From: Naegleria lovaniensis | Lineage: Eukaryota; Heterolobosea; Eutetramitea; Acrasida; Naegleriidae | Reading direction: 5' to 3' | Length of the DNA stretch: 64,000 nucleotides | Assembly: GCF_003324165.1 (NCBI RefSeq) | Contig: NW_025407889.1 | Span: forward strand, 17,785 to 81,784 | Part shown: in pieces, positions 44,012 to 53,430 of the stretch | How positions within the stretch are numbered: the stretch's first letter is position 1 | How the letters are laid out: each line of letters opens with the position of its first letter | Program-made: the position numbers and the translations under genes | Notes under the pieces: generated by a model | Database searches by the model: none | What the model was told of the DNA's origin: nothing | The model's input: only the letters and a program-made list of their open reading frames with translations

Positions 44012-44404
44012 GTGTGAAAAGTGGTTTGTTTTTTTGACAGATAAATTGATGGGAGTTGTTGTTGTCTCTTGTTAAACGAATATTCACGCAGGCCCTAAAA
44101 CAGACGTTCCTGGTGTTCCATTGTAACATCCAAGTGGTTGTCATTCAATTTGCATGTGGAATAAACTTGAGGTGTTACAGACCACTGCAGTAGGGGAGAA
44201 CACTCGAGGAACAAGCGTTTAAAATAGGCGCTTAAATTCGGTGCACGATTGAAAATGGCATTTGGTTCTTGAATTCTCCGGAGAAACAGGGCACTACAAT
44301 TTGAAAATCTATGGTGGTGTGTTTATTTCACACAAGCATGCCTTGAGGACAAATAAATAGTATTTGCTGTCACCTAAACGAATAATAAGGAGGTTAAACA
44401 AAAT
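44012..44404. promoter_or_regulatory. Intergenic region
   Basis: Upstream of the vWA-like gene and downstream of PRMT5 (both minus strand). Nothing further recognised. Confidence 0.35.
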
Positions 44405-46972
44405 CTAGAGTGAAATGTAATAATGCTTTCCATGACTATTATGAATCTTGGAACAGGTAGAATTGGTGGTCACACACCATTCATACCACACTTTTCTTGT
44501 TACATCATGATCACAATTTCTCCACATTTGAACTCCAATGTCTTCTCCCTTTTTGACAATGACTGGAGTTTCAACTGGGAAGAAAATTGGGAACCAGCTA
44601 AACATTCCTGAAGAAAAAGTCTCAGGTAAAATACTCATCCATACATCCTTATATAATTGACATTCGAAATAGCCAATGAGACCATGTACCACTGCATTCT
44701 GTTGAGATTTGAATCGGAGGGAGACGTATCGATCATTGTTCACAAGTGGAATGTGCAAGTTGTAAGTTTCATTTGTGTCATCCAATGCATTCTCCTTTTC
44801 TTTGAGAGCTTCTGTGACTTGAGGATTGGGATGGATAAAGGTGAAACATCGTTGAGGTTTGTCTAGAACAACGCCTCTGTGAACAAGACAAACATAACCA
44901 GTCTCAAAGGCAGGTGCTTCAAAAACGGTTGATTTTTGTAAATTTTTCACTTCACTCCAAACCTTGTAACTGCAAAGTGGGCTCAAGTATGAAGTGTAAC
45001 GTGCAGGTATGGAAATCCCTTCGCCATTCTCTTTCAAGAGACGTTGAGCTCCATCTAAACATTCTGGACTCAATTCATTGTCGCCAAATGAACCTAATAA
45101 TTCAGAGACCAGTAAGTCTGCCTTCTCAGGAGGATTCCACACACGCATATCTTTTTGAATAATTTCAACAATTGGAATTTCCAAATTTTCACCTGCGTGC
45201 GCTTGTGTAAATGTTCGCCAAATGGTCTTTTTGTAGTAGAGGAGATGACTTAGGGCATTAGGATTTTTCTCCACGGCGTACACCAAAACAGGAACTTTAG
45301 TGGTTCGAGCTGCTCTCAAAACGGCCTTAACAATTGGACCACGACCAGCTCCCAAGACCATGGCAATGACACGTATGGTTTTGATGTCTTCTTCGCTAGG
45401 TGCTTTCTTTTTCTTTGCTTCGTATAGATCGAGGAGAGCCTTCTCTGCAGACTTTTCATAGAGCATGTATTTGATGGGATCTCTCTCGAACACTTCATAG
45501 GTTTGACTATCCAAATTATCAATTAAAGGTTGTAAAGGCCTCTGTAAAAAATCTCTAAATGACTTGCTGAACACTTCCACATTAGTTAACATGCAGCTTG
45601 TCTCGAAGAGTGACGCAATGGTTCTCTTATAGAGAGTCATGTTTGGACTTGGCTCATTTTCAAAGCCTGCTGCGCTCAAAACAAATTGAATGTCGTATTT
45701 AAATGTTTTTGCAAGGAATTGAGCGACTTCATCATGGAGAAATGGAGTGGCATTGTTTACAGGCCTTGAAAAGAGATCCAAATTCAATATTATTGTTCTT
45801 ACATTTTCTGCAATCCAAACAGAAAGGGATGTCACTGTAGAATTTTCAGCTCCAAATGTTTGCTTTTCAAATGCATTCCACAGTGTGTCCTGTGGTGCAT
45901 ATTGCTCGGGTGTGACACCTGTATTTGTTTTCTTCTTCTTCTTGTCACTTTCTCCATGTTGTTGACTTGATTGTTTGAGCGATAAGATTAACTCTTCCAC
46001 GTCCTTATTTTTTAAATCCAAAACTGGAATCAGTAAAGTATGACTATTGCACATGGTTCTCACTAAATTCCACAAGTAATAATTATTAGCACTAAATCGT
46101 ATCCATATGGCGGTATTTCCCATGGTCGGAAGTATGAGATTAATAAATTGAGCTAGTGCCATTGCCATTTCCTTATTTTGAGGTTCTGGGAAGAGAACGG
46201 CAGGAATGCATAAATGTGTAGCCCATTGCAATTCCTGTTGAAGAATGAGCTTGGCAGCTTGAGCTTGAATATGAATTTGTGAGAGAGTACCTGCAGTGGA
46301 TGGAATGGCAAAGGGTGCAAGCTGTTGTTTGTTCTGCTTGCTTGAGGAGGTCTTTTTTGATGAAGTATTATCAAGAGGTGTTGATGATGATGGGATCGTA
46401 CCAGAAGCACTGTATTCATCTAATCCAGGGACATCATAGGGCTTATCGGAGCACAGTAGCTTTTTGTTAGTGGGTGAATAAATTCCAAAGGCTGCCTGGA
46501 AAGCTGCTTCGTCGACCTTTCCGACCATGCAATGAGACCAATCAGTCGTACGAAATAGATATTGTCGTGATGAAACGTTGTGTTTTTGACAAATTTGCCT
46601 CAAATCCAAGAGATGACTCGTACTACTATTGGGTACATTGGATGATTGAAGAGTTGCTGTGTTGTTGTTGTTGGGCGTATTGGATGTTCTGCTAGCCTTG
46701 TTTTGTAAATTTTGCTGCTGTTGATGATGTACGGAAATGTCCATCAAGAGAAAATCCAATCCGAATTCATTCACGACCGAAATTCCTTCTTCCACACTAT
46801 CCACATGCAATTTACTGATATTATTGTTTTTTGCCATCATCATGTTATTTGGATTCATTAATTTCAAGGATGATGTTGAATGAAATTCCAATCCCATGAA
46901 TGGTGGTGTGGTTGTTTCATTACTCAAAGTGTTGGTAATGGTATCCACAATGGGATCGCTCAAATCATCCAT
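44405..46972 (-). CDS. PRMT5: Protein arginine methyltransferase 5 (PRMT5)
   Basis: Single exon, 855 residues, longer than the roughly 640 of animal PRMT5 because of Asn/Gln/Ser/Thr-rich inserts in the N-terminal TIM-barrel half. The barrel retains DWSHCMVGKVDE and EELQWATHLCIPAV-like stretches. The catalytic half has the AdoMet loop VLGAGRGP, the acidic end of the next strand in VYAVEKN, and the double-Glu loop SELLGSFGDNELSPECLDG around residue 620, all typical of type II symmetric dimethylating enzymes. The beta barrel follows, ending in WYEWCVTTN. Substrates are Arg/Gly motifs of Sm proteins and histones in cytoplasm and nucleus. Confidence 0.95.
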   Translation of the reverse strand: MDDLSDPIVDTITNTLSNETTTPPFMGLEFHSTSSLKLMNPNNMMMAKNNNISKLHVDSVEEGISVVNEFGLDFLLMDISVHHQQQQNLQNKASRTSNTPNNNNTATLQSSNVPNSSTSHLLDLRQICQKHNVSSRQYLFRTTDWSHCMVGKVDEAAFQAAFGIYSPTNKKLLCSDKPYDVPGLDEYSASGTIPSSSTPLDNTSSKKTSSSKQNKQQLAPFAIPSTAGTLSQIHIQAQAAKLILQQELQWATHLCIPAVLFPEPQNKEMAMALAQFINLILPTMGNTAIWIRFSANNYYLWNLVRTMCNSHTLLIPVLDLKNKDVEELILSLKQSSQQHGESDKKKKKTNTGVTPEQYAPQDTLWNAFEKQTFGAENSTVTSLSVWIAENVRTIILNLDLFSRPVNNATPFLHDEVAQFLAKTFKYDIQFVLSAAGFENEPSPNMTLYKRTIASLFETSCMLTNVEVFSKSFRDFLQRPLQPLIDNLDSQTYEVFERDPIKYMLYEKSAEKALLDLYEAKKKKAPSEEDIKTIRVIAMVLGAGRGPIVKAVLRAARTTKVPVLVYAVEKNPNALSHLLYYKKTIWRTFTQAHAGENLEIPIVEIIQKDMRVWNPPEKADLLVSELLGSFGDNELSPECLDGAQRLLKENGEGISIPARYTSYLSPLCSYKVWSEVKNLQKSTVFEAPAFETGYVCLVHRGVVLDKPQRCFTFIHPNPQVTEALKEKENALDDTNETYNLHIPLVNNDRYVSLRFKSQQNAVVHGLIGYFECQLYKDVWMSILPETFSSGMFSWFPIFFPVETPVIVKKGEDIGVQMWRNCDHDVTRKVWYEWCVTTNSTCSKIHNSHGKHYYISL

Positions 46973-47398
46973 GTTGTTGTTGGTGAATATTATTATATGG
47001 TTTCAAAATCGGAAGAATATCTTGAAAAACGAGGAGAAATGCTGAGGATGAACACAAGTGCAAAATTGATAGACTGTCTTGCTAAATTTTTTTCTTCAGT
47101 CAACTTTTTTATTGAGTGAACATGCTCCGAAAGAGGTGACTTGAGTGTGATCGACTGTTCAAGATTTTATCCTTGAAGATCGTCTCAGGAATGTTTCAGT
47201 ATGATTAGAAGTGGCTTCATCCTCATATGATGAATCCTCTTGGAAGAACATGAATCATCCAAGTCAAACTCATCCTCATCGGAAATGATCATGTCAGAAG
47301 TATCCATGAAAAAGTAGACAAAGTATAGATCCTGTCTTTGGATAGCCGATGTTCCAAGTCAATTCTTCCATCACAAGCTTTCCTGACTTGGACTTTCT

Positions 47399-47900
47399 TT
47401 GAGCTGGTTCAACCAACAGCAACGAGTGTGTCAGCTTTCTCACGTGCAGTTTTTGGTTTGGAATCAGCTGAAGACCCTTAAAGCTTTCCTTTCCATCAAA
47501 CATCATTTCAACCAATGTACAAACATTCAGGATGCTGTTAAACGCAATGGTTATACATTGAAATATGCAGATGATACAGAAATAGTGATGGAAGCAGTGA
47601 AAAACAGAGATGAGAAATGATAAACATGTTGTGTGGGCTGCTTCTAAAAAAGATGCTAACTTATTTGATTAACAACTTGCATCAGAAGCATTGAGAACAT
47701 TAGATAAGGAAATAATAGAGGCAGCCAACACTTCGCAAAACACATCTGAACAATTAAGGCAGGATAAGGATGTTATCACGATAGCAGTAGTACTCTGTTC
47801 TAATTATTTTTATCCAGGGAATTTTTAATGATAGAGAATTCATGATGGAACTAAGTGAAAGCTTTGTTTTCGCAAGGTCTCAAGTTATTCATGGAGACAT
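47399..47900 (+). pseudogene. Decayed DUF4116-type gene fragment
   Basis: Broken reading frames carry degenerate copies of the repeat typical of the abundant DUF4116 proteins of Naegleria. Seen pieces are AVKRNGYTLKYADDTEIVME then a TGA at about 47618, a frame change, DKHVVWAASKKDANLFD followed by a stop, ASEALRTLDKEIIEAA, and NDREFMMELSES near 47835-47870. The consensus of an intact repeat (DKEVVLAAVKxNGxALxYASxEL) is recalled, not searched. Stops and frameshifts make expression unlikely. The region 46973-47398 upstream has no recognised gene. Confidence 0.6.
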
Positions 47901-47954
47901 GATCACTCTGTAATTGAACCTTTCAGTTGTCAACCAAAAGATTAGTTCAAAAAA

Positions 47955-48218
47955 ATGACTTGTTGTGGAGACGATCAAACAACAGCTGCAACCTTCGGTC
48001 TCGTTCTATTATCATTCATTCTTCCTCCATTGGCTGTCTACATCAGCTTCTACGTTTCTCCAAATAGCGACATGGATTGGGATGATTCTGCCTACATGGG
48101 AAGACACATTTGGTTCTGTATCACTCTCGGAGCAACCATTTGTGGATATTTACCTGGAGTGTGCATTGCATTGTTTTTTGTTATGACTAATGGACCTTGT
48201 TGTGATAAAAAGGAGTAG
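47955..48218 (+). CDS. PMP3 / UPF0057-type small membrane protein
   Basis: 87 residues with two membrane helices joined by a short loop. The first helix contains the family motif LPPLAVYISF and the second ends in the equivalent of LGWIPGVIHAL (here CGYLPGVCIALFF). Cys residues cluster at both ends (TCCGDD, PCCDKKE), possibly for acylation. The yeast and plant relatives sit in the plasma membrane and affect membrane potential and salt tolerance. The start has the strong TTCAAAAAAATG context. The loop between the helices is longer than in the classic 52-residue proteins. Confidence 0.82.
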   Translation: MTCCGDDQTTAATFGLVLLSFILPPLAVYISFYVSPNSDMDWDDSAYMGRHIWFCITLGATICGYLPGVCIALFFVMTNGPCCDKKE

Positions 48219-48694
48219 CAAACTCGGAAACATGCAAAGAAATAAAGTTGTCCAAGTGGCACATCAGAGAGTTTTGTCATCCATGTCAAAATTGTTGGGG
48301 ATGGAAAAATGCTGGATTGGATGTGAGTCAAGAAGGGTATTGTCACCGTGTTGTTTGTGAAAAGTTTGGAATGGAGCACACAGGAATTTGACAGAGAGAT
48401 TATTTTCCCACTTCCCAAAAATACCATATCGTCAACCAATCGAATGGGATTCATTGCAGTTTTAATTTTGACTTGTAGATATTTAATAAAAGACTTTAAG
48501 ATTTGTGAAAATGACAATTCACTATTTGTGCCTTTTAATAATCAATTTCAAAAACATTGATACAATGTTCCAGAATTCTGGCATGACAAAAATATAAAAC
48601 CACTCCAGACGTAAGGTCAGCATTCAGTTGTTGATATTTATGATGATCGAATAGGTAAATAGCAAACATTACCGACCAAAAGAAAAATTTTAAT
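48219..48694. other. Intergenic region
   Basis: No family-bearing ORF. The region ends at the tRNA-Pro gene. Confidence 0.35.
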
Positions 48695-48766
48695 GGGGAG
48701 CAGTGGGAATCGAACCCACGGCCTCCTGCACCCAAAGCAGGAATCATACCACTAGACCATGCTCCC
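48695..48766 (-). tRNA. tRNA-Pro (anticodon TGG)
   Basis: Perfect 72-nt cloverleaf on the minus strand: acceptor GGGAGCA/TGCTCCC, D arm TGGTCTAGTGG, anticodon stem CCTGC/GCAGG with loop TTTGGGT (anticodon TGG, reading CCA), and T arm GTGGGTTCGATTCCCAC. Discriminator base C. Both pol III promoter boxes are present, and there is no intron. Confidence 0.96.
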
Positions 48767-48890
48767 TTGTGATATTTAAGAATTTCATTTAGCAAAGTAG
48801 TAAAACGACTTCCGTCCCTTGGTGGTCAGTAAGCCCGCTACAGCAATTGAGCTAAATTATCTAGATTCTACTTTTACTTGCTTGTATTTA

Positions 48891-50411
48891 TTACAAGAAA
48901 TCAACTATTCTGAAAGTGCCATTACAGACATAGCTCACAGGTCCAACCATGTTGACCAGTGTCTCAGACAGACCTTGTTGTTTCTTTCGATCATATTTGA
49001 AATATAAATCTCCTCCATTGAGCTGCACTTGCACCGTGCACATGAGAGGTGGAGATTCTGTGTCATTATCGCTCTGTTCAGCAGTGTCGTGTCGTCGTCC
49101 ATAGAATTTCCTTAAATAGACAAGTTGTGAAACAGCAAATGCTCCAGTACCACAAGCATTAGTTTCACCACTTCCTCTTTCCCACTACGTATTTGTTAAG
49201 AATCATCATAATTTGAAAGTAGGGTCAGATTTTGTTTCACATTAGAATCATTGTTTTACGGTTGTTTTTAACAAACTTACTGTTCTCTGTCTCACTCTCA
49301 ACACGCAATTGGATTCCAGCATGGATAAAATACTAGTCGATTCTATTTCAGCTGTTTCATAATTATTCAATTCTGACGAGGGAGAGATTAGTTCAATAAA
49401 CTCGACATTGGTTCTCTGAGGAAATATTTCTCGATCATTTTCAATGACAGGTCCAACAAGGGTTAATGGAAATTGATCGACATCCTTCTTCCATACATGA
49501 TGCTCATCAACATTGTCATTTTGTGAATTCCTTTCTAAATTTAAAATTTCATTCACAAAGCAAATAGCATGAGGATTTGGAACTAAGAGGCAATACAATG
49601 GAATTTTCAATACCGGAATATTTTCTTGTTCATACGTATATGAATAGAGAACCTTTCGAATGAGTCCTTCTTCTTGCTTGACGAGAGAAACTTCCATGAA
49701 TGGGTTTTCAAAATCTGAGGCCATGTCAAAATTGGATGCTTTGGTCTGTAATGGTCCCATTTCAATTTCAACCCATAACGAATTGGTGTGTGAATTCGTG
49801 AATGGACTTTGTAACTTCTTGTTTCGTTCGTCTTCCACTCCAGCATAACAAATACAATCATAGACTTTTCTTCCTCGATTACTTTGAACGCGAATACAAT
49901 ATCCATATTGACACGATGGTGAAACAGAGGAAGAATCTTCTGAGCTTGTGTTCAAATGATTCTTTTGTGAAATTGGAATTTTTTCAATTTTTTTCATTTC
50001 AATCAAACGATCACACGCATACTGAGCGACACATCTCAAACCATTTCCACACATTTCGCCGCTAGATCCATCCGAGTTGTACATTTCCATTTGACAATGA
50101 ATAGTGCCGTGTTGAGAGAAATTGGAATCTTTTTCTAACAATTCCAAATTTGGTTTCGTTATGAAAATCACACCATCGGCACCAATTCCAAAATTTCGAT
50201 GACATAATTTCTGAATGATATTCTCAATTGTGTGATTTTCATTACGACCATATAAATTTTCAATATATTTCCGAAAATCATTTTCAATTGGATTGGAATG
50301 ACCATTTCCGAAACAACAATCCATGTACAAATAATCATTTCCAAGTCCATGCATTTTGCAAAATGAAAACAAATCATTGTTGAGAAGTGATGATGAATAT
50401 TGTTGAGCCAT
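48891..50411 (-). CDS. dapF: Diaminopimelate epimerase (DapF)
   Basis: Two exons, 50411-49281 and 49184-48891, give 474 residues. The first catalytic Cys121 is in EMCGNGLRC and the second, Cys388 in TNACGTGA, lies in exon 2, so both halves of the active site need the splice. FCKMHGLGNDYLYMD and IGADGVIF are also family motifs. DapF converts LL- to meso-diaminopimelate, one step before lysine. The protein is much longer than the bacterial 275 residues because of inserts. Start 50411 (CAAAAAAAAATGG) is preferred; an ATG at 50495 would add a possible mitochondrial presequence (MNFNMKLFQRLETSQAT). A eukaryotic DapF suggests a diaminopimelate route of algal, bacterial or ancestral origin. Confidence 0.92.
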
Positions 50412-50546
50412 TTTTTTTTGTAGACCTTGACACAAGTGTTTGGCAGTTGCTTGTGAGGTCTCTAATCTTTGAAATAGTTTCATATTGAAATTCATTGAAA
50501 TAATTATTATAATAAATAATATTTAATTTTATTATAATACAAGAAT

Positions 50547-51124
50547 TTACTTTTTAGAATTTTCATAAATAAAATCAAGAACTCCCTTGGCAGTCATTGG
50601 GCCGTCATGAGTAATTGGATTCTTGAGATTGCCATCTTTGAATAAATAAATAGTTGGGAATCCTTCTAAATTCAATCGATTGGATAAAGATTCATACTTG
50701 TCACCATCTACTTTGGCAATTTTGACATCTGTTCTTTTAGATTCGGAAACAACCTTTCCGAGTTTGCCCAAAGACTTGGAGAAGGCTTGACAATGTCCAC
50801 ACCACTACACATTTAGTTTATCACAAATTTTCCAAACGAAAAAAACAATGATAAAAATTAATAATGATTACAATAAATAATAATAACAAGGATCATGAAT
50901 GAAATTAACAACAAGATAATAACAAATCAAACACTACATACTGGTGCATAAAATTCTACAAGGACATACTTGTTACTCTTGATGAATGTATCAAAATTTT
51001 GATCGGTTAACTCCGCGACTCCAGGCATCACGTCCTCAGGTTTTCCTCCGAGAATTGATTGTGCAAAGAGAAGGGAGCATACTAAAAAGCAAAAAACAAT
51101 CAGAGTTGTTGTTGTTGATTTCAT
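50547..51124 (-). CDS. Secretory thioredoxin-domain (PDI-like) protein
   Basis: Two exons, 51124-50942 and 50804-50547, give 146 residues. A signal peptide (TLIVFCFLVCSLLFAQS) precedes a single thioredoxin domain. The splice restores LVEFYAPWCGHCQAF with the CGHC redox pair, and the cis-Pro lies in GFPTIYLF. PDI family members form and shuffle disulfides in the ER. The protein has one domain rather than the usual two or more and ends in NSKK, not KDEL, so retention may differ. The signal peptide argues against a cytosolic thioredoxin. About 50 bp separates its stop from the extended 5' part of dapF. Confidence 0.88.
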
Positions 51125-51320
51125 TCCGAGAGAGTTTAAACTAGAGTGTTATTGTATTTTTTTGATTACTGCCACTGGAGAACACGTTTTTGGTCTGCCA
51201 CTTGTCAGTTAAAACATTACAAAAAACACAATAGGAAATTGAACAGAAATAATTCATGTCAACTATTTGACTGTTTTTAGTTTGTTTGAAAGTCCAATAT
51301 TAATCTCTTCATCTGTGCCC

Positions 51321-53234
51321 TTAAAAGTGATCATATTCTTCCCACTTGGAGTACCGTTCGAAATACTGTCCCGATGACGGCTGACTGCAATTAATGAGAG
51401 AATAAACATCAAAAAAGAATGCAAGATCAAGTGCTGGAAGAAATCGGTGATTCACACAGCAACACAAATCCGCTACAGAGGCCACCCAAGACGGAAAACC
51501 ACATGATCTTAGAGCGGTTCCAATAGATTTGTTAACCTTATAGCAGCAACATGAAGTCATGCACCAACAACAACAAATACCGTAACAGTTACATGGACTT
51601 AAATAAGGCACAGCACAACATTTTTCAACACAGCACTTGTCCAAGGTACCAATTCCTGCAGTAACATGAAATAATCGCTTATCACTTGGTCGAGTGTGAG
51701 TCATGTTGGAGACGCTCATGTGCGGATACATGGGAAGAGTGAATATATTGTGTTTCATTTTGGCAGTGGTTCGATCAAATTCTAGAGTTTGAAATGTAAA
51801 TGTCAATACTTGATCGTTCTCTGTACATGTTCGCTCGATTTGTATTGCATCATCTTTGCCAATTCCAAATTGTGTGAAATACTTCTCTCGCCACTCGTCA
51901 GATATTAAAAGTTCGGAATGATAAATGTGTTGAAGGGCTAGACGAACAAATGGTATTCTCTCTTTGTCGTTCATGGTATCGAAAGAGATTAAATTAAAAT
52001 ATTCAATCATGGCAAGCGGGCCAATTGCTTTTTTTTCATAATTACTGTTCTTGATAGGTGGTAAAGCAATTTTCTTATTCATAACCTGTCTTCGATATCT
52101 GCAAATAATATTGTGGTGAAGAGTGAAATATTTGTAGATTTTTGGAATGTCGTCAACTTGTTTCAGGAGTCCATTAAGGTAATTCATTTCCGAGTGGCCA
52201 TAGACTGATTTCAAAGGAATTTCATACTTTTCCATAATCGGTATTAATCGAAAATAAAAGAAGACATATAGACAAATTTTTGGTATGTTGCTGAGCTTGG
52301 CCTCTACAGAAGAGTCATCTTCCCAAAGGTTTAGCTTTCGAAAGCTAAATTTTTGGCCCCAATCTTCAATTACATGTCCAAGTCGTAGGTCAATAATGTA
52401 TGGATCCATTATTTTGTAAAACGTATAGTAATAGGTCCTGTTTGTCAAGCGAATAATGGACTCTCTTGGAATTCCTCTCATAGATTCACGTTCTCCAGTG
52501 ATATTGATGTGCAGAATAAACTTTTTAAATACCCTGAATGGATTCACAGTCATCTTCTTGGTGTTAATAAATGCAGGATATTGATTGCGCCATAGTTTCA
52601 ACCTGTCCTTGATGGTGACATGCTGTCTCATCAGTTGTTGTCTCTCCTCTTCCGTTGTTGCATAATACTGCATGTTGATCGGCTCCTTTTTCAATTCTTC
52701 TCCATTGAGCTGTGAGACGTTTTCATCCTTTGAGTCGTGCTGTGTGGATTCATAAATATTATCCAAGGACACCATAAGAGCTTCCGACTGTTCCCAATCA
52801 ATAACAACCTCAACTTCATACTCTCCAATTTTTTTGCAATTATGCACTCCAAACAATTCCATGAATTGTTCAAGCAAGATCGAGGGATTCTCTAGCTCTT
52901 CTTCGTCGTTATCGATCATACTTTGAGTATCATCCACAGTTCCAAAAGCAACATGCATGTAAACTCTTGGTAAATATAAATTTTCCATCTTCTCATGGAT
53001 TCTTTTGTATGAATACATCATTGTGATGGTATTTTCTTCATGGGTGGTCATGACTTTACTGTCCAACGTATCCCAACCACCCGACAATATTAGAAATAAA
53101 TTTCTGCACGAATATTTGAGAGATTCAATTTCGCTTGCTCCTGTACAATAGCTCAACACCAATTCCAACGTATCGGGATCCAAATCATAGAGTTTAGGCC
53201 GAGTGAGAGATTGTTCTTGATCGGTACCTAGCAT
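51321..53234 (-). CDS. F-box-like protein with a Cys-rich C-terminus
   Basis: 637 residues from ATG 53234 (TAAAAAAATG); an upstream ATG at 53267 would add 11. Residues about 15-60 (LYDLDPDTLELVLSYCTGASEIESLKYSCR, split here) look like an F-box, the adaptor helix that binds SKP1. The middle has no recognised domain. Residues about 530-600 hold an unusually dense run of Cys (KCCVEKCCAVP, GICCCWCMTSCCCYK, DLCCCVNH), reminiscent of PLAC8-like or palmitoylated membrane-associated segments. It could recruit a ubiquitin-ligase substrate at a membrane, but this is inference. Confidence 0.6.
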   Translation of the reverse strand: MLGTDQEQSLTRPKLYDLDPDTLELVLSYCTGASEIESLKYSCRNLFLILSGGWDTLDSKVMTTHEENTITMMYSYKRIHEKMENLYLPRVYMHVAFGTVDDTQSMIDNDEEELENPSILLEQFMELFGVHNCKKIGEYEVEVVIDWEQSEALMVSLDNIYESTQHDSKDENVSQLNGEELKKEPINMQYYATTEEERQQLMRQHVTIKDRLKLWRNQYPAFINTKKMTVNPFRVFKKFILHINITGERESMRGIPRESIIRLTNRTYYYTFYKIMDPYIIDLRLGHVIEDWGQKFSFRKLNLWEDDSSVEAKLSNIPKICLYVFFYFRLIPIMEKYEIPLKSVYGHSEMNYLNGLLKQVDDIPKIYKYFTLHHNIICRYRRQVMNKKIALPPIKNSNYEKKAIGPLAMIEYFNLISFDTMNDKERIPFVRLALQHIYHSELLISDEWREKYFTQFGIGKDDAIQIERTCTENDQVLTFTFQTLEFDRTTAKMKHNIFTLPMYPHMSVSNMTHTRPSDKRLFHVTAGIGTLDKCCVEKCCAVPYLSPCNCYGICCCWCMTSCCCYKVNKSIGTALRSCGFPSWVASVADLCCCVNHRFLPALDLAFFFDVYSLINCSQPSSGQYFERYSKWEEYDHF

Positions 53235-53430
53235 TTTTTTATGAACTCGACAAGAGCACCAATACACTTGATCGATCCTTGGTTGTATTCATGAAGATCA
53301 TCACTTGAAAGCGTTGAGTACATGAGCTCGCAATAGTACTCTTTTTCTTGAACGCTCTCGAAATCTGGTTGCATTTGTGGTGTCAAAATGTTTCAAACGT
53401 TTTTTCAACTCAATTAAAAATTGGTTTTTG

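Noticed and set aside
46973-47290. Possible gene between PRMT5 and the DUF4116 relic
   Set aside because: Frames are short and without domains; an overlapping ORF at 46880-47119 is mostly antisense to PRMT5.
48810-48875. A second tRNA-like sequence (minus strand, TAGCTCAATTGC...)
   Set aside because: Only a D-arm-like stretch is present; no anticodon stem or T arm could be folded.
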